A DNA stretch of 64,000 nucleotides from the NCBI RefSeq assembly GCF_029867415.1, contig NC_081185.1:38944766-39008765 (forward strand), read 5' to 3'. Made by a program: the position numbers and the translations under genes. Positions 10,022-20,075 of the stretch are shown piece after piece. This stretch comes from Vicia villosa (lineage: Eukaryota > Streptophyta > Magnoliopsida > Fabales > Fabaceae). Positions within the stretch are counted from its first letter, which is position 1; every line of letters begins with the position of its first letter. The notes under the pieces were generated by a model. That model saw nothing but the letters and a program-made list of their open reading frames with translations, was not told the DNA's origin and searched no databases.

Positions 10022-12763
10022 CTAAGATGGCCCTAGTCTTGACAAGATCTTGGTCAGCATCTCTTGAACCATATTGTTGTGTCCTTCTTGCCTCACCATG
10101 AAAGCGCTATACTCAGCATTGAGTGAGCTTTGCTCATCCTGTCTTTTCTGAATTTCTTCCAGAGTCTTTGCAAGACGAGAAGATTCATCAAAAGAAGCTT
10201 CACCGCTTTCAACCACAGGAATGGCATGTTGATCTGCAGCTTCCATAGATAGATCATTTGCAGGGATTTCCTCAACAGGAACAGTTTTAGCAACATGATC
10301 TTCAGCATCTGCTTCTTGCATGGAAGCATCTCCATATTCTGCAGCAGGAATTTTCGATTCTCCATTCTCAAGAGCCTGAAGAATGGCAGCTAGATTCCTG
10401 GGAGCAGAAGGACCTTCAACTACTGGTGGGTCAACAACTTCTGGAATGACCAAGCTTGGGTCTTTCTTAGAAGGGTTTTCCCTCAGAAAGTCAAAGAGAG
10501 TCTTGAAATCTCCTAGCAGAACAGGATAATCAGGAATGAAGATAACCATATCCCTGCATGGATTTGCTTCCATTTTAGCAGCCAATCTTAATTGTTCCAT
10601 CTCATCCAAGAAGGGCTTCTCTTCCAACAGATGTCTTCCTTTGAGACTAGCAAACCAGAAGTCTTCATAATTCCTCAGAATTCCACGAGGCCGTGGGGCA
10701 GCAGCTACACAGGCTTCCTGAAGTTCTAAAAACAGAGCATCTAATTCTCTGCGAAAGATCCTCCAGAAGTTCTGCATAGCAACATCATTCAAACCAGAAC
10801 TTTCAGCAATTCTGAGAGTATCAAAGATACTTCTGAGATTCCTCTTTATGTTTTCAAAAACTACACCAATAGGATATACAAGGCGGGATTTTATTTGGGT
10901 TTTTGAAAAGGCAGGGTTGGAAGTGAAGTACGGATGAGGTTCTCTATCCAACCTATAAGAAGATTCTGCTTCAGTATCAGAATCTAACACTACTACTTCA
11001 GCTTCAGGACGAGGCTTGGGAGTGTAGTTGCAATCACGGAGCAGCTGCTCATGTGATGCAGAGGTTGGAAAAGGAGAATCACAAGGATTGTTTTGAGAGG
11101 TGGGGGGAGTATGTTCAAGAGTGGCATTGAGAGAAGGTTGAGATGGAAAGAGGGTTTGAAGGGGTGGTATATCCAGAACAGGATTTATGGTAGGTGGAGA
11201 GGAAGGAATGGTTATAGGAGAAGATGGAGGTGTAAGAACATGGACAAAGACAGGTGATTCTGATGTGGCTTTTTCTGGTTCAGGTGTAGGGACAACCTCT
11301 ATTGGTGCAGCTTCTGAACAAACAGCAGGAACAGAATCAGGTTCAGAGATGCATATACCTTTGGAACCTCTCAGAAAAGCTTTGGCCACATCCTCAGTCT
11401 TCTTCTGCTTCTTACTCTTCGGCTCTTCAAAAATCTTTGTTTTGCCGCTAGCGATTTCTTTCCTTCTGACATATGCCAGAACTTCTGGTTGATTCTCAGC
11501 CTCTTGAGAGATATTTTCTTCATCAGATTCTTGAAGAATCATCTTTCTTTTTCCGATTTTCTTCTTCTCAACAACTCCAACAATCTCAGCATTGTTATTA
11601 GACTTCTTCTTCTTTTTCTCAGCTTCCTTCTTTTTCTTCTCAAAATCAGCAGAGACAGCCTTAGCAACCTTTGCAATGACTTCTTCTGGGACCACTTCTT
11701 TCTTGGTGGTAGCAGCAGGATGATCAAACTTTCTTTTGGTCCTTTCTTCCCTCTTACGATTCACTTTAATAGGAGCACCTTTGTCTTGATCTTTAAGACT
11801 CTTATCCTCTTTTTGTGACTTCAGATACTTAGTTCTGACTTCAGGTACCTCACTATTGAAGAAGGTTTCAAAGTCAGCTAGTACTGGTTTTCTTCTGATT
11901 CTTGTTCCAGCTAGAGGTTGAGGAACTTTTAGGATAGTGTCAATTATTTTCATCTTCTTCAAAGAGAAAGCATTCAGACAGACTCCAGAGGTGACAGCAA
12001 GGTTTTTGATAATACCTTCAGACTCCAGACTCTCAACAATCTTGGAATGCACCAGAAGGTTTGTAATAATTCTACCAAAAGGAATGATTGTTCCACCATT
12101 TTCTTTTCTGAAAGCGTTTCTGGAATCCTTTACTGCTTTCCACATATGGTTGAAGATAATGTAAATCGCATCAACCTTCTTCTGAGTGGCAATGCAATAA
12201 AGAATATACCTTTGATCATTACTTATGAAATCCGAGGCATGTGTTGCTTTCCTATGGTAGAAACACCCAAGAAGGATCTTTGCCCAGATTCTGTAGACAT
12301 CTCTCAATTCCTTGACGTATTTTGTTTTCTTGACATTTGGATATAGAGTGGATAGGACATCTCCCATATCTGCCCTTTGATCAAGCTCAAAAACCCCTTC
12401 AGGGTTTTTCAGATCAAACATCATTCTTAGGATGTTTTCAGTAATAACGACAAACTTTCCATGGACGAAAGAAAGTATAGATTTTGGAGCAACCACAGCA
12501 TGTACCCAGAACTCCTTGACAAGATCCGGATAAACTGGACCAACGAACTCAGCGAACAAAGAGGTCCATCCTTGAAAGATGATGTCTTCTTTAAGGTGAA
12601 ATTGGTTTTCTTCAATGTTGTCAAAGTCAACCATGAGTTCACACAGAACTTCCAATTCATCTTTAGGAATGGAGCATGCAACAACAGGAGTGAGTTGCAG
12701 AGTTTCTTCTTGGAGATGATGAGGAACAGATGACTCAGCATTTTGGGATGAGAAGGCAGCCAT
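10022..12763 (-). CDS. Additional (envelope-position) ORF of the Sirevirus, putative plant transposon protein
   Basis: A single open frame of 913 codons from MAAFSS at 12763; nine extra codons upstream reach 12790. It sits where Sireviruses carry their third ORF, between pol and the 3' LTR. The first ~280 residues (LFAEFVGPVYPDLVKEFW, PFGRIITNLLVHSKIVE) resemble the domain called putative plant transposon protein (PF20167-like). A lysine-rich segment with nuclear-localisation-like KKKKEAEKKKKK follows at about 330-450, then a Pro/Ser-rich stretch at about 500-600 and a conserved block around FWRIFRRELDALFLELQ. A predicted coiled coil ends the protein. I see no signal peptide and no clear membrane segment, so an envelope role is not supported. 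A related, broken copy is at 36577-37823. Its intactness beside a deleted pol is notable. Confidence 0.75.
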   Translation of the reverse strand: MAAFSSQNAESSVPHHLQEETLQLTPVVACSIPKDELEVLCELMVDFDNIEENQFHLKEDIIFQGWTSLFAEFVGPVYPDLVKEFWVHAVVAPKSILSFVHGKFVVITENILRMMFDLKNPEGVFELDQRADMGDVLSTLYPNVKKTKYVKELRDVYRIWAKILLGCFYHRKATHASDFISNDQRYILYCIATQKKVDAIYIIFNHMWKAVKDSRNAFRKENGGTIIPFGRIITNLLVHSKIVESLESEGIIKNLAVTSGVCLNAFSLKKMKIIDTILKVPQPLAGTRIRRKPVLADFETFFNSEVPEVRTKYLKSQKEDKSLKDQDKGAPIKVNRKREERTKRKFDHPAATTKKEVVPEEVIAKVAKAVSADFEKKKKEAEKKKKKSNNNAEIVGVVEKKKIGKRKMILQESDEENISQEAENQPEVLAYVRRKEIASGKTKIFEEPKSKKQKKTEDVAKAFLRGSKGICISEPDSVPAVCSEAAPIEVVPTPEPEKATSESPVFVHVLTPPSSPITIPSSPPTINPVLDIPPLQTLFPSQPSLNATLEHTPPTSQNNPCDSPFPTSASHEQLLRDCNYTPKPRPEAEVVVLDSDTEAESSYRLDREPHPYFTSNPAFSKTQIKSRLVYPIGVVFENIKRNLRSIFDTLRIAESSGLNDVAMQNFWRIFRRELDALFLELQEACVAAAPRPRGILRNYEDFWFASLKGRHLLEEKPFLDEMEQLRLAAKMEANPCRDMVIFIPDYPVLLGDFKTLFDFLRENPSKKDPSLVIPEVVDPPVVEGPSAPRNLAAILQALENGESKIPAAEYGDASMQEADAEDHVAKTVPVEEIPANDLSMEAADQHAIPVVESGEASFDESSRLAKTLEEIQKRQDEQSSLNAEYSAFMVRQEGHNNMVQEMLTKILSRLGPS

Positions 12764-13162
12764 GGATGCAGAATGAACAAAAACGAACAAGAAGAGCGAA
12801 CTTGGTTTTCGATTAGGGTTTTTAGAAAACGGCTAAGAACTTTTCAAACGAGAGAATGCAAGGAGAGAGAGAGACAAGGGAGCGAAAAAAAATGTAAGAA
12901 ATGATTTGAAAAGAATATATAGAGACGGATTTGAAATGGAAAATAATAAGAAATATAAACTGAACAGTTCCAGAATCAAAAGAAATCAATTTTATTAAAT
13001 GATGAGTGACGTGAGGAGAGAGAACGTGGTAAATGAAATGATTTAAAACAGTTACCTAGGTCGGCGTCTTTTCAACTGCACGCTTTGTACTAACCGTACA
13101 GACACGTGTTCACCATCAGATAATAGATGACAGCTGTAAATTTCAGAATAGACTTTACGCCT

Positions 13163-13492
13163 TCAGATTCTGATCACTGCTTCTGATCTGATCAAGTTTC
13201 TCTTCTGGAAACACTCCTTCTGAAGTGTGCTGATATAAATCTGAATGATCTTCTGATCCATTACTTCTGATGTACACAGCTTCTGGAGATTCACTTCTTT
13301 GTTCTGCAGCTTCTGATAAGACAAAACTGTATCTGCAGAAATTCTTAAGCTCTTTGATTCATCAGAAACAAGTTTATCGTCAAACCAGATGTTTATTGAT
13401 TCGTCCACAATCAATGTTTCAATTTTGTATATTCTGTAGCATTTAGAGCATTTAGAATACACAAGAACAAAACACCATTGCTTGAGAAACAA
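13163..13492 (-). pseudogene. Remnant of pol: end of the integrase region
   Basis: The translation includes CYRIYKIETLIVDESINIW, which matches the segment just after the integrase core in Sirevirus polyproteins (usually ...YRVYN...VEESIHV...). Nothing of the catalytic core precedes it and no reverse transcriptase follows, so this ~100-residue piece marks where two large deletions met. Identification rests on a short motif. Confidence 0.5.
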
Positions 13493-13564
13493 ACAAAAAA
13501 GATGATTTCAAGACTGATAAACTATCTTTTCTGATCTCCTTCAGACAAAGTTTCTTCAACAGAT

Positions 13565-14203
13565 TTAAGTACCAGAACTTGGAAGACAGTCTCTCTTCCC
13601 TTCAAGTGTTGAGATCAACTTGAGTCCAGGAGACATGTCATGTTGACTTTTATCTTCTTTGTCACCAAGAGAATCTGCAAAAGAAATAGTCTTTTTCTTT
13701 GGTACCCACATTTTCTTGGGTCCTTTCTTGTTAGTTCTCCTCAAGTTCTGATTGAACTTAGGTTTAACATTGTAAGCAGAAGGAGTAACAGCATGATAAT
13801 TTTTAATGTGAGTTTCATGATATTTCCTAGGTTGTGTCACATGCTTTTTGGTTTGTGTTATGTGAAAGCTTTGAGCATGTGAAGTGTGCCTAATATCATG
13901 AGAGTGGCCATACTTGAACTGATCATACAATGGCTTGTATGTGAATTTCATTTCATCAACAGGTTCAAGTTTGTATGGGGTTTCACCCTCAAAACCAATG
14001 CCTACTCTTTTGTTTCCAGACACAGCATAAATCATAGAAGCTAGCTGACTTCTGCCAATACTTCTAGATAAGAAATTCCTGAAACTTAAATCATATTCTT
14101 TCAGAATATGGTTTAGACTAGGAGTGGATTGTTCTGAATCAGAAGGAGATCCAACATTATTGGATAATTTTAAAAGTTTTTCTTTTAATTCAGAATTCTC
14201 CAA
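13565..14203 (-). pseudogene. Gag C-terminal linker running into a dead protease start
   Basis: This frame continues gag after a frameshift at about 14238, where a run of six A disrupts the frame that stays open in the related copy at 53961-54701. It contains the Sirevirus linker (SQLASMIYAVSGNKR, ETPYKLEPVDEMKF, KKMWVPKKK). In the overlapping frame at about 13610 the protease motif expected as LDSGCSRHMTG reads LDSS-stop-SQHLKG, so the active-site context is lost. A break to unrelated sequence follows about 40 bases later: the start of the pol deletion. Confidence 0.7.
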
Positions 14204-14225
14204 CTCAAGCTTCTTTGTTTCAAAT

Positions 14226-15491
14226 TCAAATAGCTTTTTTCAGATTTTTGTATTTGAGACTAATCTGAGACTTGAGTTCCAGAAGTTCAGTTAGACCGGA
14301 AACTAACTCATCTCTAGTAAGTTCAGAAAATACCTCTTCAGAATCTGATTCTGATGTAGATTCTGATCCGTCATCTTCTGTAGCCATCAGCGCACAGTTA
14401 GCCTGCTCATCTTCAGAGTCTGAATCATCTTCTGACTCATCCCAGGTTGCCATAAGACTTTTCTTCTTATGAAACTTCTTCTTGGGATTTTCCTTCTGAA
14501 GATTTGGACATTCATTCTTGAAGTGTCCAGGCTCATTGCATTCATAGCACATGACCTTCTTCTTGTCAAATCTTCTTTCATCCGAAGATTCTCCACGTTC
14601 AAATTTCCTTGAACTTCTGAAGCCTCTGAACTTCCTTTGCTTGGTCTTCCAGAGTTGATTTAGCCTTCTGGAAATCAAGGACAGTTCATCTTCTTCTTCA
14701 GATTCTGATTCTTCAGGATCTTCTTCTCTAGCCTGAAAAGCGTTAGTGCATTTCTTGATATTGGATTTTAATGCAATAGACTTACCTTTCTTTTGAGGCT
14801 CATTTGCGTCCAGCTCTATTTCATGACTTCTCAAGGCACTGATAAGCTCTTCCAGAGAAACTTCATTCAGATTCTTTGCAATCTTGAATGCAGTCACCAT
14901 AGGACCCCATCTTCTGGGTAAGCTTCTGATGATCTTCTTTACGTGATCAGCTTTGGTGTATCCCTTGTCAAGAACTCTCAATCCAGCAGTAAGAGTTTGA
15001 AATCTTGAAAATATCTTTTCAATGTCTTCATCATCCTCCATCTTGAAGGCTTCATACTTCTGGATTAAAGCTAGAGCTTTAGTCTCCTTGACTTGAGCAT
15101 TTCCTTCATGAGTCATTTTCAAGGACTCATATATGTCATAGGCCGTTTCCCTGTTAGATATCTTCTCATACTCAGCATGAGAGATAGCATTCAGCAAAAC
15201 AGTTCTGCATTTATGATGATTCCTGAAAAGCTTCTTCTGATCATCATTCATTTCTTGCCTTGACAGCTTTACGCCACTGGCATTTACTGGATGTTTGTAA
15301 CCATCCATCAGAAGATCCCATAGATCACCATCTAGACCAAGAAAGTAACTTTCCAGTTTATCTTTCCAGTATTCAAAGTTTTCACCATCAAATACTGGCG
15401 GTCTAGTATAACCATTGTTACCGTTGTATTGCTCAGCAGAGCCAGATGTAGATGCAGGTGTAGGTGTAGACTTTTCACTTTCATCAACCAT
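14226..15491 (-). CDS. gag: Sirevirus Gag (UBN2 domain, CCHC zinc knuckle)
   Basis: 421 codons. The start MVDESEKS lies about 70 bp inside the element from the primer-binding site. Residues ~30-250 are the UBN2/Gag-polypeptide domain of copia elements (PPVFDGENFEYWKDKLESYF, NRETAYDIYESLKMTHEG, IIRSLPRRWGPMV). An acidic stretch follows. A CX2CX4HX4C knuckle, CYECNEPGHFKNEC, lies at about 315-328, and an acidic Ser-rich tail ends at KYKNLKKAI. The stop is caused by a one-base change in an A run; the related element continues in frame from here. The capsid and nucleocapsid parts are intact, so the protein could still assemble. Expression is not known. Confidence 0.85.
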   Translation of the reverse strand: MVDESEKSTPTPASTSGSAEQYNGNNGYTRPPVFDGENFEYWKDKLESYFLGLDGDLWDLLMDGYKHPVNASGVKLSRQEMNDDQKKLFRNHHKCRTVLLNAISHAEYEKISNRETAYDIYESLKMTHEGNAQVKETKALALIQKYEAFKMEDDEDIEKIFSRFQTLTAGLRVLDKGYTKADHVKKIIRSLPRRWGPMVTAFKIAKNLNEVSLEELISALRSHEIELDANEPQKKGKSIALKSNIKKCTNAFQAREEDPEESESEEEDELSLISRRLNQLWKTKQRKFRGFRSSRKFERGESSDERRFDKKKVMCYECNEPGHFKNECPNLQKENPKKKFHKKKSLMATWDESEDDSDSEDEQANCALMATEDDGSESTSESDSEEVFSELTRDELVSGLTELLELKSQISLKYKNLKKAI

Positions 15492-15563
15492 CTTTTACTG
15501 AAGCGTTTTTCTCTTCCTGAATCTTTTCTAAACACGGTTAAGTGCTTGCACCTTAGAACCGGC

Positions 15564-15575
15564 GCTCTGATACCA
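15564..15575 (-). promoter_or_regulatory. Primer-binding site, tRNA-iMet
   Basis: On the minus strand it reads TGGTATCAGAGC, the complement of the 3' end of initiator tRNA-Met, two bases from the 5' LTR. It fixes the element orientation. Confidence 0.95.
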
Positions 15576-15577
15576 AT

Positions 15578-16799
15578 TGAAGGATAGAAAAACACTTAGA
15601 AAGGGGGGGGGGGGTTTGAATAAGTGTAGCTTTAAAAACTTGACAGATAAAAATAAATTGCACAGTTATTTTTATCCTGGTTCGTTGTTAACTAAACTAC
15701 TCCAGTCCACCCCCGCAGAGATGATTTACCTCAACTGAGGATTTAATCCACTAATCGCACGGATTACAATGGTTCTCCACTTAGTCAGCAACTAAGTCTT
15801 CCAGAGTCTTCTGATCACACACTGATCACTCCAGGAACAACTGCTTAGATACCCTCTAAGACTTTTCTAGAGTCTACTGATCCACACGATCACTCTAGTT
15901 ACAACTGCTTAGTTCACTCCTAAGACTTTCCTAGAGTATTCTGATCCACACGATCACTCTAGTTCCTTACAACTTAATGTAATCAATTCTAAGAGTTTAC
16001 AAATGCTTCTTGAAAGCGATAATCACAACTGTGATATTTCTCTTAACGTTTAAGCTTAATCTCACTAATATATTACAGCAGCAATGTAGTGAGCTTTGAT
16101 GAAGATGAAGATTCTGAGCTTTGAATTGAACAGCGTTTCAGCAAGTTAATTTTGAGTTGTTTGTTCAGGATCGTTAACCTTGCTTCTCATCAGAACTTCA
16201 TATTTATAGGCATTGGAGAAGATGACCGTTGAGTGCACCGTTGAGTGCATTTAATGCTTTGCGTGTTCCGTACAGCATCGCATTTAATGTTATACGCTTT
16301 TGTCAACTACCTCGAGCCTTGTTCACGCTGTGTCTACTGACGTAGCCTAGAATAGCTTTTAACGTTCCTTTTGTCAGTCAGCGTAGCTTGCCACTTGTAC
16401 TTTCTTCTGATCTGATGTTTGTGAATACAACGTTTGAATATCATCAGAGTCAAACAGCTTGGTGCATAGCATCTTCTGATCTTCTGACCTTGAAGTGCTT
16501 CTGAGCGTGATACCATCAGAACTTCAGTGCTTCTGTTCTCTTGTTCTTCTGATGCTTCCATAGACCCATGTTCTGATTCTGCTTCGACCATCTTCTGATG
16601 TCTTGCCAGACCATGTTCTGATGTTGCATGCTGAACCCTTTGAGACAAAGCTTCTGAGCGCTGAATTATGCGTACTCTTTATATATTTCCTGAAAAGGAA
16701 ATTGCATTGGATTAGAGTACCATATTATCTTAAGCAAAATTCATATTATTGTTATCATCAAAACTAAGATAATTGATCAGAACAAATCTTGTTCTAACA
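15578..16799 (-). repeat. Sirevirus 5' LTR
   Basis: Begins TGAAGGATAG and ends GTTCTAACA on the plus strand. It is the same length as the left LTR, with two substitutions between them. The promoter would lie towards the 16799 side, driving minus-strand transcription through gag. Confidence 0.95.
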
Positions 16800-17760
16800 G
16801 TAACCCCTTACAACCTCCCTCTTGGGATGTGCATGACAAAACCATACATGTTTTTAACGTGCGTCGTTCCAGGACCTTCGAGTCCAAAAGCTGGAATTGA
16901 TGTGTATTTACATCTTTTAATTGATGATTTGAAGAGGTTGTGGATTGGAGAATTGACTTATGATATATCCCGTAAACAAAAATTTTACTATGCGAGCTGC
17001 CTTGATGTGGACCATCAACGACTTTCCAGCATATGGAATGTTGTCTGGTTGGGGTACACGTGGCAAAATGGGTTGTCTGCATTGTATGGGATACACCAAG
17101 GCGTTTACCTTGAATGGCACACATACTTCGTGAATGGATATAAATTTCACACTCATACATGGACTAAAGGCAAAAAGACTATAAACAATGTTGTTTTTGT
17201 GAAAGGAGTTACAGACGGTGGTGAAGATGACTTCTATGGTTTTGCTGAACATATCTACGAGTTGGTATACAATTACTTGGACTCAGAAAATAAGTTGTCT
17301 TATTTTATTGTGAATGATATGATCCAACTAGAGGCACAAAAATAGATAAGACATATGGTACTGCTAAGATTCAAGTGGACCGGAGGTACAAAGAGTATGA
17401 CCCTTTCATAATGTCACAAAATATTAGGCAAGTTTATTATGTTCCTTATCCTTCATTTGTGCCACGTAAACGAGGGTGGTGTGTTGTAATAAAAACAAAA
17501 CCGATGGGTCATATTGAAACAAACGATCTAGTGGAAGATCTTGCTTACCAAGTTGATGAAGTGGAACAGATTAATGATGTGATTGCAGATGAACAAACTA
17601 CAAGTTTGTCTGATACAATGGTTGAGGGGCATCTAGTTGATTTGTCTATATTATTGGTTAATAATAATGTGGATGAAGAGCATAGAGATTTTGGATCCGA
17701 GGACATTATCACATCAGATGATGAGAATGATCTGGATGGCGAGCATGAAGATTTAGAATA
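16800..17760 (+). pseudogene. CACTA TNP2-type transposase, central part fused by deletion to DUF4216-like end
   Basis: Resumes after the Sirevirus at TPYNLP and continues through MFLTCVVPGPSSPKAGIDVY and LIDDLKRLW. A frameshift moves the family reading (WTINDFPAYGMLSGWG, CMGYTKAF) into another frame. Then, without the several hundred residues that normally follow, the sequence jumps to YFVNGYKFHT and VFVKGVTDGGEDDFYG, the DUF4216-type C-terminal region, ending with YKEYDPFI, YYVPYPSFVPRKRGWCVV and an acidic tail. One more frameshift and a TGA occur near 17290-17320. The missing part holds most of the catalytic region, so this is an internally deleted, non-functional transposase. Confidence 0.85.
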
Positions 17761-17762
17761 AT

Positions 17763-17888
17763 GAATATGTGTTGTTGAAAATGTGTTTTTGTAACTTTAC
17801 TTAATGAACTATATATTGAATGTGTTAATGAATATGTGTTGTTGAGAACATATTTTTGTAATTTTACTTAATGAACCATCTATTGAAT
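17763..17888. repeat. Tandem duplication (~64 bp x 2) between the two CACTA genes
   Basis: GAATATGTGTTGTTGA and TTTACTTAATGAAC occur twice in order at 17763 and about 17829. Confidence 0.8.
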
Positions 17889-17929
17889 ATATTATATATT
17901 AATTGTGTATTCTCTATAAATAGGTAAAA

Positions 17930-19087
17930 TGTCACCCCGACCTAAAAAAGGTAAAGGTGTGAGTGATAGTGGTAAGAAGAAGTCCTAACTCCCATGAATA
18001 GTAGTATGTCAGTCACCTCAGTCGGCCATGTGTTCTCCCCTGTAGAGTCAGGTTAATCCTATGTCCATGGCCAGTACTCAGGCTTTTATGCTACTACTCT
18101 CCTCTCCGTTTCCATCTGGGAGTCTGTCTTTTCTTAGCCCAGCTGGGGGATCATCTTTTGTTATGCCACCACCTAGTTATCCATTCCAGCACACATAGAT
18201 GTCCTCACCCTTCCAGGAGACACATGTGCCCCCATCCTTCCAGCTGACCGGAGGATCTAGTTTTCCACCGCCCATACAGACTAGTCACATCCCACATCTC
18301 CCACATGTGCCCCCATCCTTCCAGCAAACCGGAGGATCTAGTTTTCCACCACCCACACAGGATGATGATCAGGCGGAGGATGAGGATGATGAGTTGGATA
18401 AGAGCGATCTTCTAGGGGATGATGATCCGAGCCAGATTCATATCATTGAGGGGAGATTTTGGATTTGGCCCAAAGGAAGCTCGTAAGTTTCTTATTTATC
18501 AATTTTTATTTAAGTATACGTTTCCATTTTTAATAACTTTATAATTAATGCTAATTAAATTATTGTTGTTTAGATTCGGGCCGAGCCGGACTGCTGCTAA
18601 AGTTATAAGTTATATAATTCAGCAGAATTATAAAACATTTATAAAGAGTTTTAAAGATGTTAAGGGCGATGATAGAGAACATTGGTTTAAGCAATTTCAT
18701 GTATACTTAATTTATTGTTTAAGTTATTGTTATTTAAATGACTTTTTCATTACAGTTATCTAAATTTTATTTTAATGTCATGCAACATTGCAGGAAAAAT
18801 GTATGTGGGAACCAATGAAAGAGAGGCTGATTAAACAAATTATTATGGCATAACTGTAAGACGACTTTCTGACATGCTACGACGTGTTAGAAAGCGTTGG
18901 AAACTTCATGGCATCCGTCCCAGTTGGATAGGAGAAGAAATCTTTCAGAAACTTCTTAAATATTAGGAGGGTTATGAATTTATGGCAAAATCTGAAAATG
19001 CAAAGAAGATGAGAGCATCTGAAAAAGGGGGTTGCCTTAATGTTGTTGGAAGTAAAAGCACTGCTGAGCATCTTCGACGCTTGGCAA
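17930..19087 (+). pseudogene. Second CACTA gene, Transposase_24/Ptta type, with two recognisable introns
   Basis: Starts ATGTCACCCCGACC. A Pro/Ser-rich N-terminus carries a duplicated HVPPSFQ-TGGSSFPPP unit (from about 18209 and 18302). Exon 1 runs to 18482, a GT...AG intron is at 18483-18573, exon 2 (FGPSRTAAKVISYI, FKQF) to 18700, an intron at 18701-18793, then exon 3 with RVRKRWKLHG, PSWIGEEIFQKLL, EFMAKSENAKKMRASEKGG and EHLRRL. These blocks are those of the plant Transposase_24 family. Stops (for example after 17985, near 18850 and at 18963) break it. The gene runs into the Tat element at 19143, so its end is missing. Confidence 0.75.
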
Positions 19088-19142
19088 TAATTATTATCAC
19101 TTTTTAAATTTATAATTTGATTTATAAAAAGATATTATTAAT

Positions 19143-20075
19143 TGTAACTCGGTGAACTGACTTTTATTTTTTAAAGCAACCAATGTTGCGGTGAGCAAGA
19201 GTCGCCACCGACTTTTATTTTGTCCAATTTTAGGAAAGGTAAAAAGTACAGAAAAATACCTTTTAAAAAGAAAACGGGCTCGGGGGTAAGTTATGAAAAG
19301 GGAAGGTGTAAGCACCCTTTTCATCCGTAGTTATCTACGGGCTCTTAGTTTGCTTTGCTCATGTTTGTTTTCGTTTGTTTGAAAAGATTTTTTTTTTAAT
19401 AAAAGGACTTTAGCTTAAAAGCGTAGCCTTTGTTTTTGAAAGGAGTGTGAAAATAGTTTATATTTGAGCAAGCAATCTAAGAGTACTACCCTAATAGTTG
19501 GTCTTTTTCTATACTTTTTAAAGTTCCTAGGATTATCCATACTATATAGAAGTAGGTAATCCTTGTTTATATTGGACGTACGGGTCATCGAAGGGTCATC
19601 GTATGGTCGTTAAAGGCAACAAGTAGAGGTACCCTTAGCAATTTCGAAGGGACAATCATCACTTTTTCGTAGGCAACAATCGAGGGTCATCGAGGGACTT
19701 AGTGACGATTTTGTACTGAGGGACCTTTGCTAATGGGTACCTCTACATTTCGAGGGACACGACCTTATAATCGAAGGCAACCAAGAGGGGCGTACCCTAG
19801 GGGTGAGTGAGTGCAAGTGTGTTGGATTCAGGTATTTAATTATCTCGAGTTATGGTGAGCTAGCGATTAATTGCATTATCTTATATCATCATACAAATCC
19901 TAAGGCATACATCTAAATAGATAATAATAGCTGTTATAATGTGCGGAAAAGTAAAAATTCCTACGCTATTACATGGCTTCGGGAATTAGGGATTACATAA
20001 CCAAAATGGGGGAGTGCGAAGAGATAAAAGCGGGAAAGTAAAATCCTAGTTACTATTACAACCCAGATGAAAATG
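19143..20075 (-). repeat. 3' LTR of the Tat element, truncated
   Basis: Homologous to 23100-24026; the match ends after CCCAGATGAAAATG. It contains the LTR-end motif GAGTCGCCACCGAC and a long inverted repeat (19624-19641 with 19727-19745). No polypyrimidine stretch follows at 20076, so the U3 part and polypurine tract are deleted. Confidence 0.75.

Larger units (their letters stand above)
7591..16799 (-). mobile_element. Non-autonomous Sirevirus (Ty1/copia), intact ends, recent insertion
   Basis: Two 1222-bp LTRs (7591-8812 and 15578-16799) flank an internal region read on the minus strand. A primer-binding site complementary to initiator tRNA-Met lies beside the right LTR, and a polypurine tract beside the left. 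The 5-bp target duplication GTAAC is perfect (7586-7590, 16800-16804). I found only two differences between the LTRs (C/T at their 8th base; T/G at 8460 against 16447), so the insertion is recent. Inside are gag, a mutated protease start, a short integrase-end remnant and a large additional ORF. Reverse transcriptase, RNase H and the integrase core are absent, so it must have moved with enzymes supplied by another element. Confidence 0.95.
1134..19142 (+). mobile_element. CACTA (En/Spm-type) DNA transposon, 5' terminus present, multiply interrupted
   Basis: Starts with the terminal motif CACTACAAGAAAT, followed by sub-terminal palindromic repeats, a leader, a TNP2-like transposase gene (pieces at 4768-5466, 7234-7590, 16800-17760) and a second gene of the Transposase_24/Ptta type (17930-19087). 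This gene pair is the usual CACTA content. Three LTR elements sit inside it (1529-3414, about 5466-7233, 7591-16799), and a Tat element starts at 19143. I could not find the matching 3' terminus (expected to end in TTTCTTGTAGTG) anywhere later in the window, so the right end is deleted or displaced. The transposase has stops, frameshifts and an internal deletion, so this copy is not autonomous. Confidence 0.85.

Noticed and set aside
11187..11818. Plus-strand open frames of about 100 codons
   Set aside because: They are antisense to the long Sirevirus third ORF on the minus strand and have low-complexity translations.
10022..12763. Calling the Sirevirus third ORF an envelope gene
   Set aside because: Only its position suggests this. 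No signal peptide, transmembrane segment or fusion-type feature is visible.
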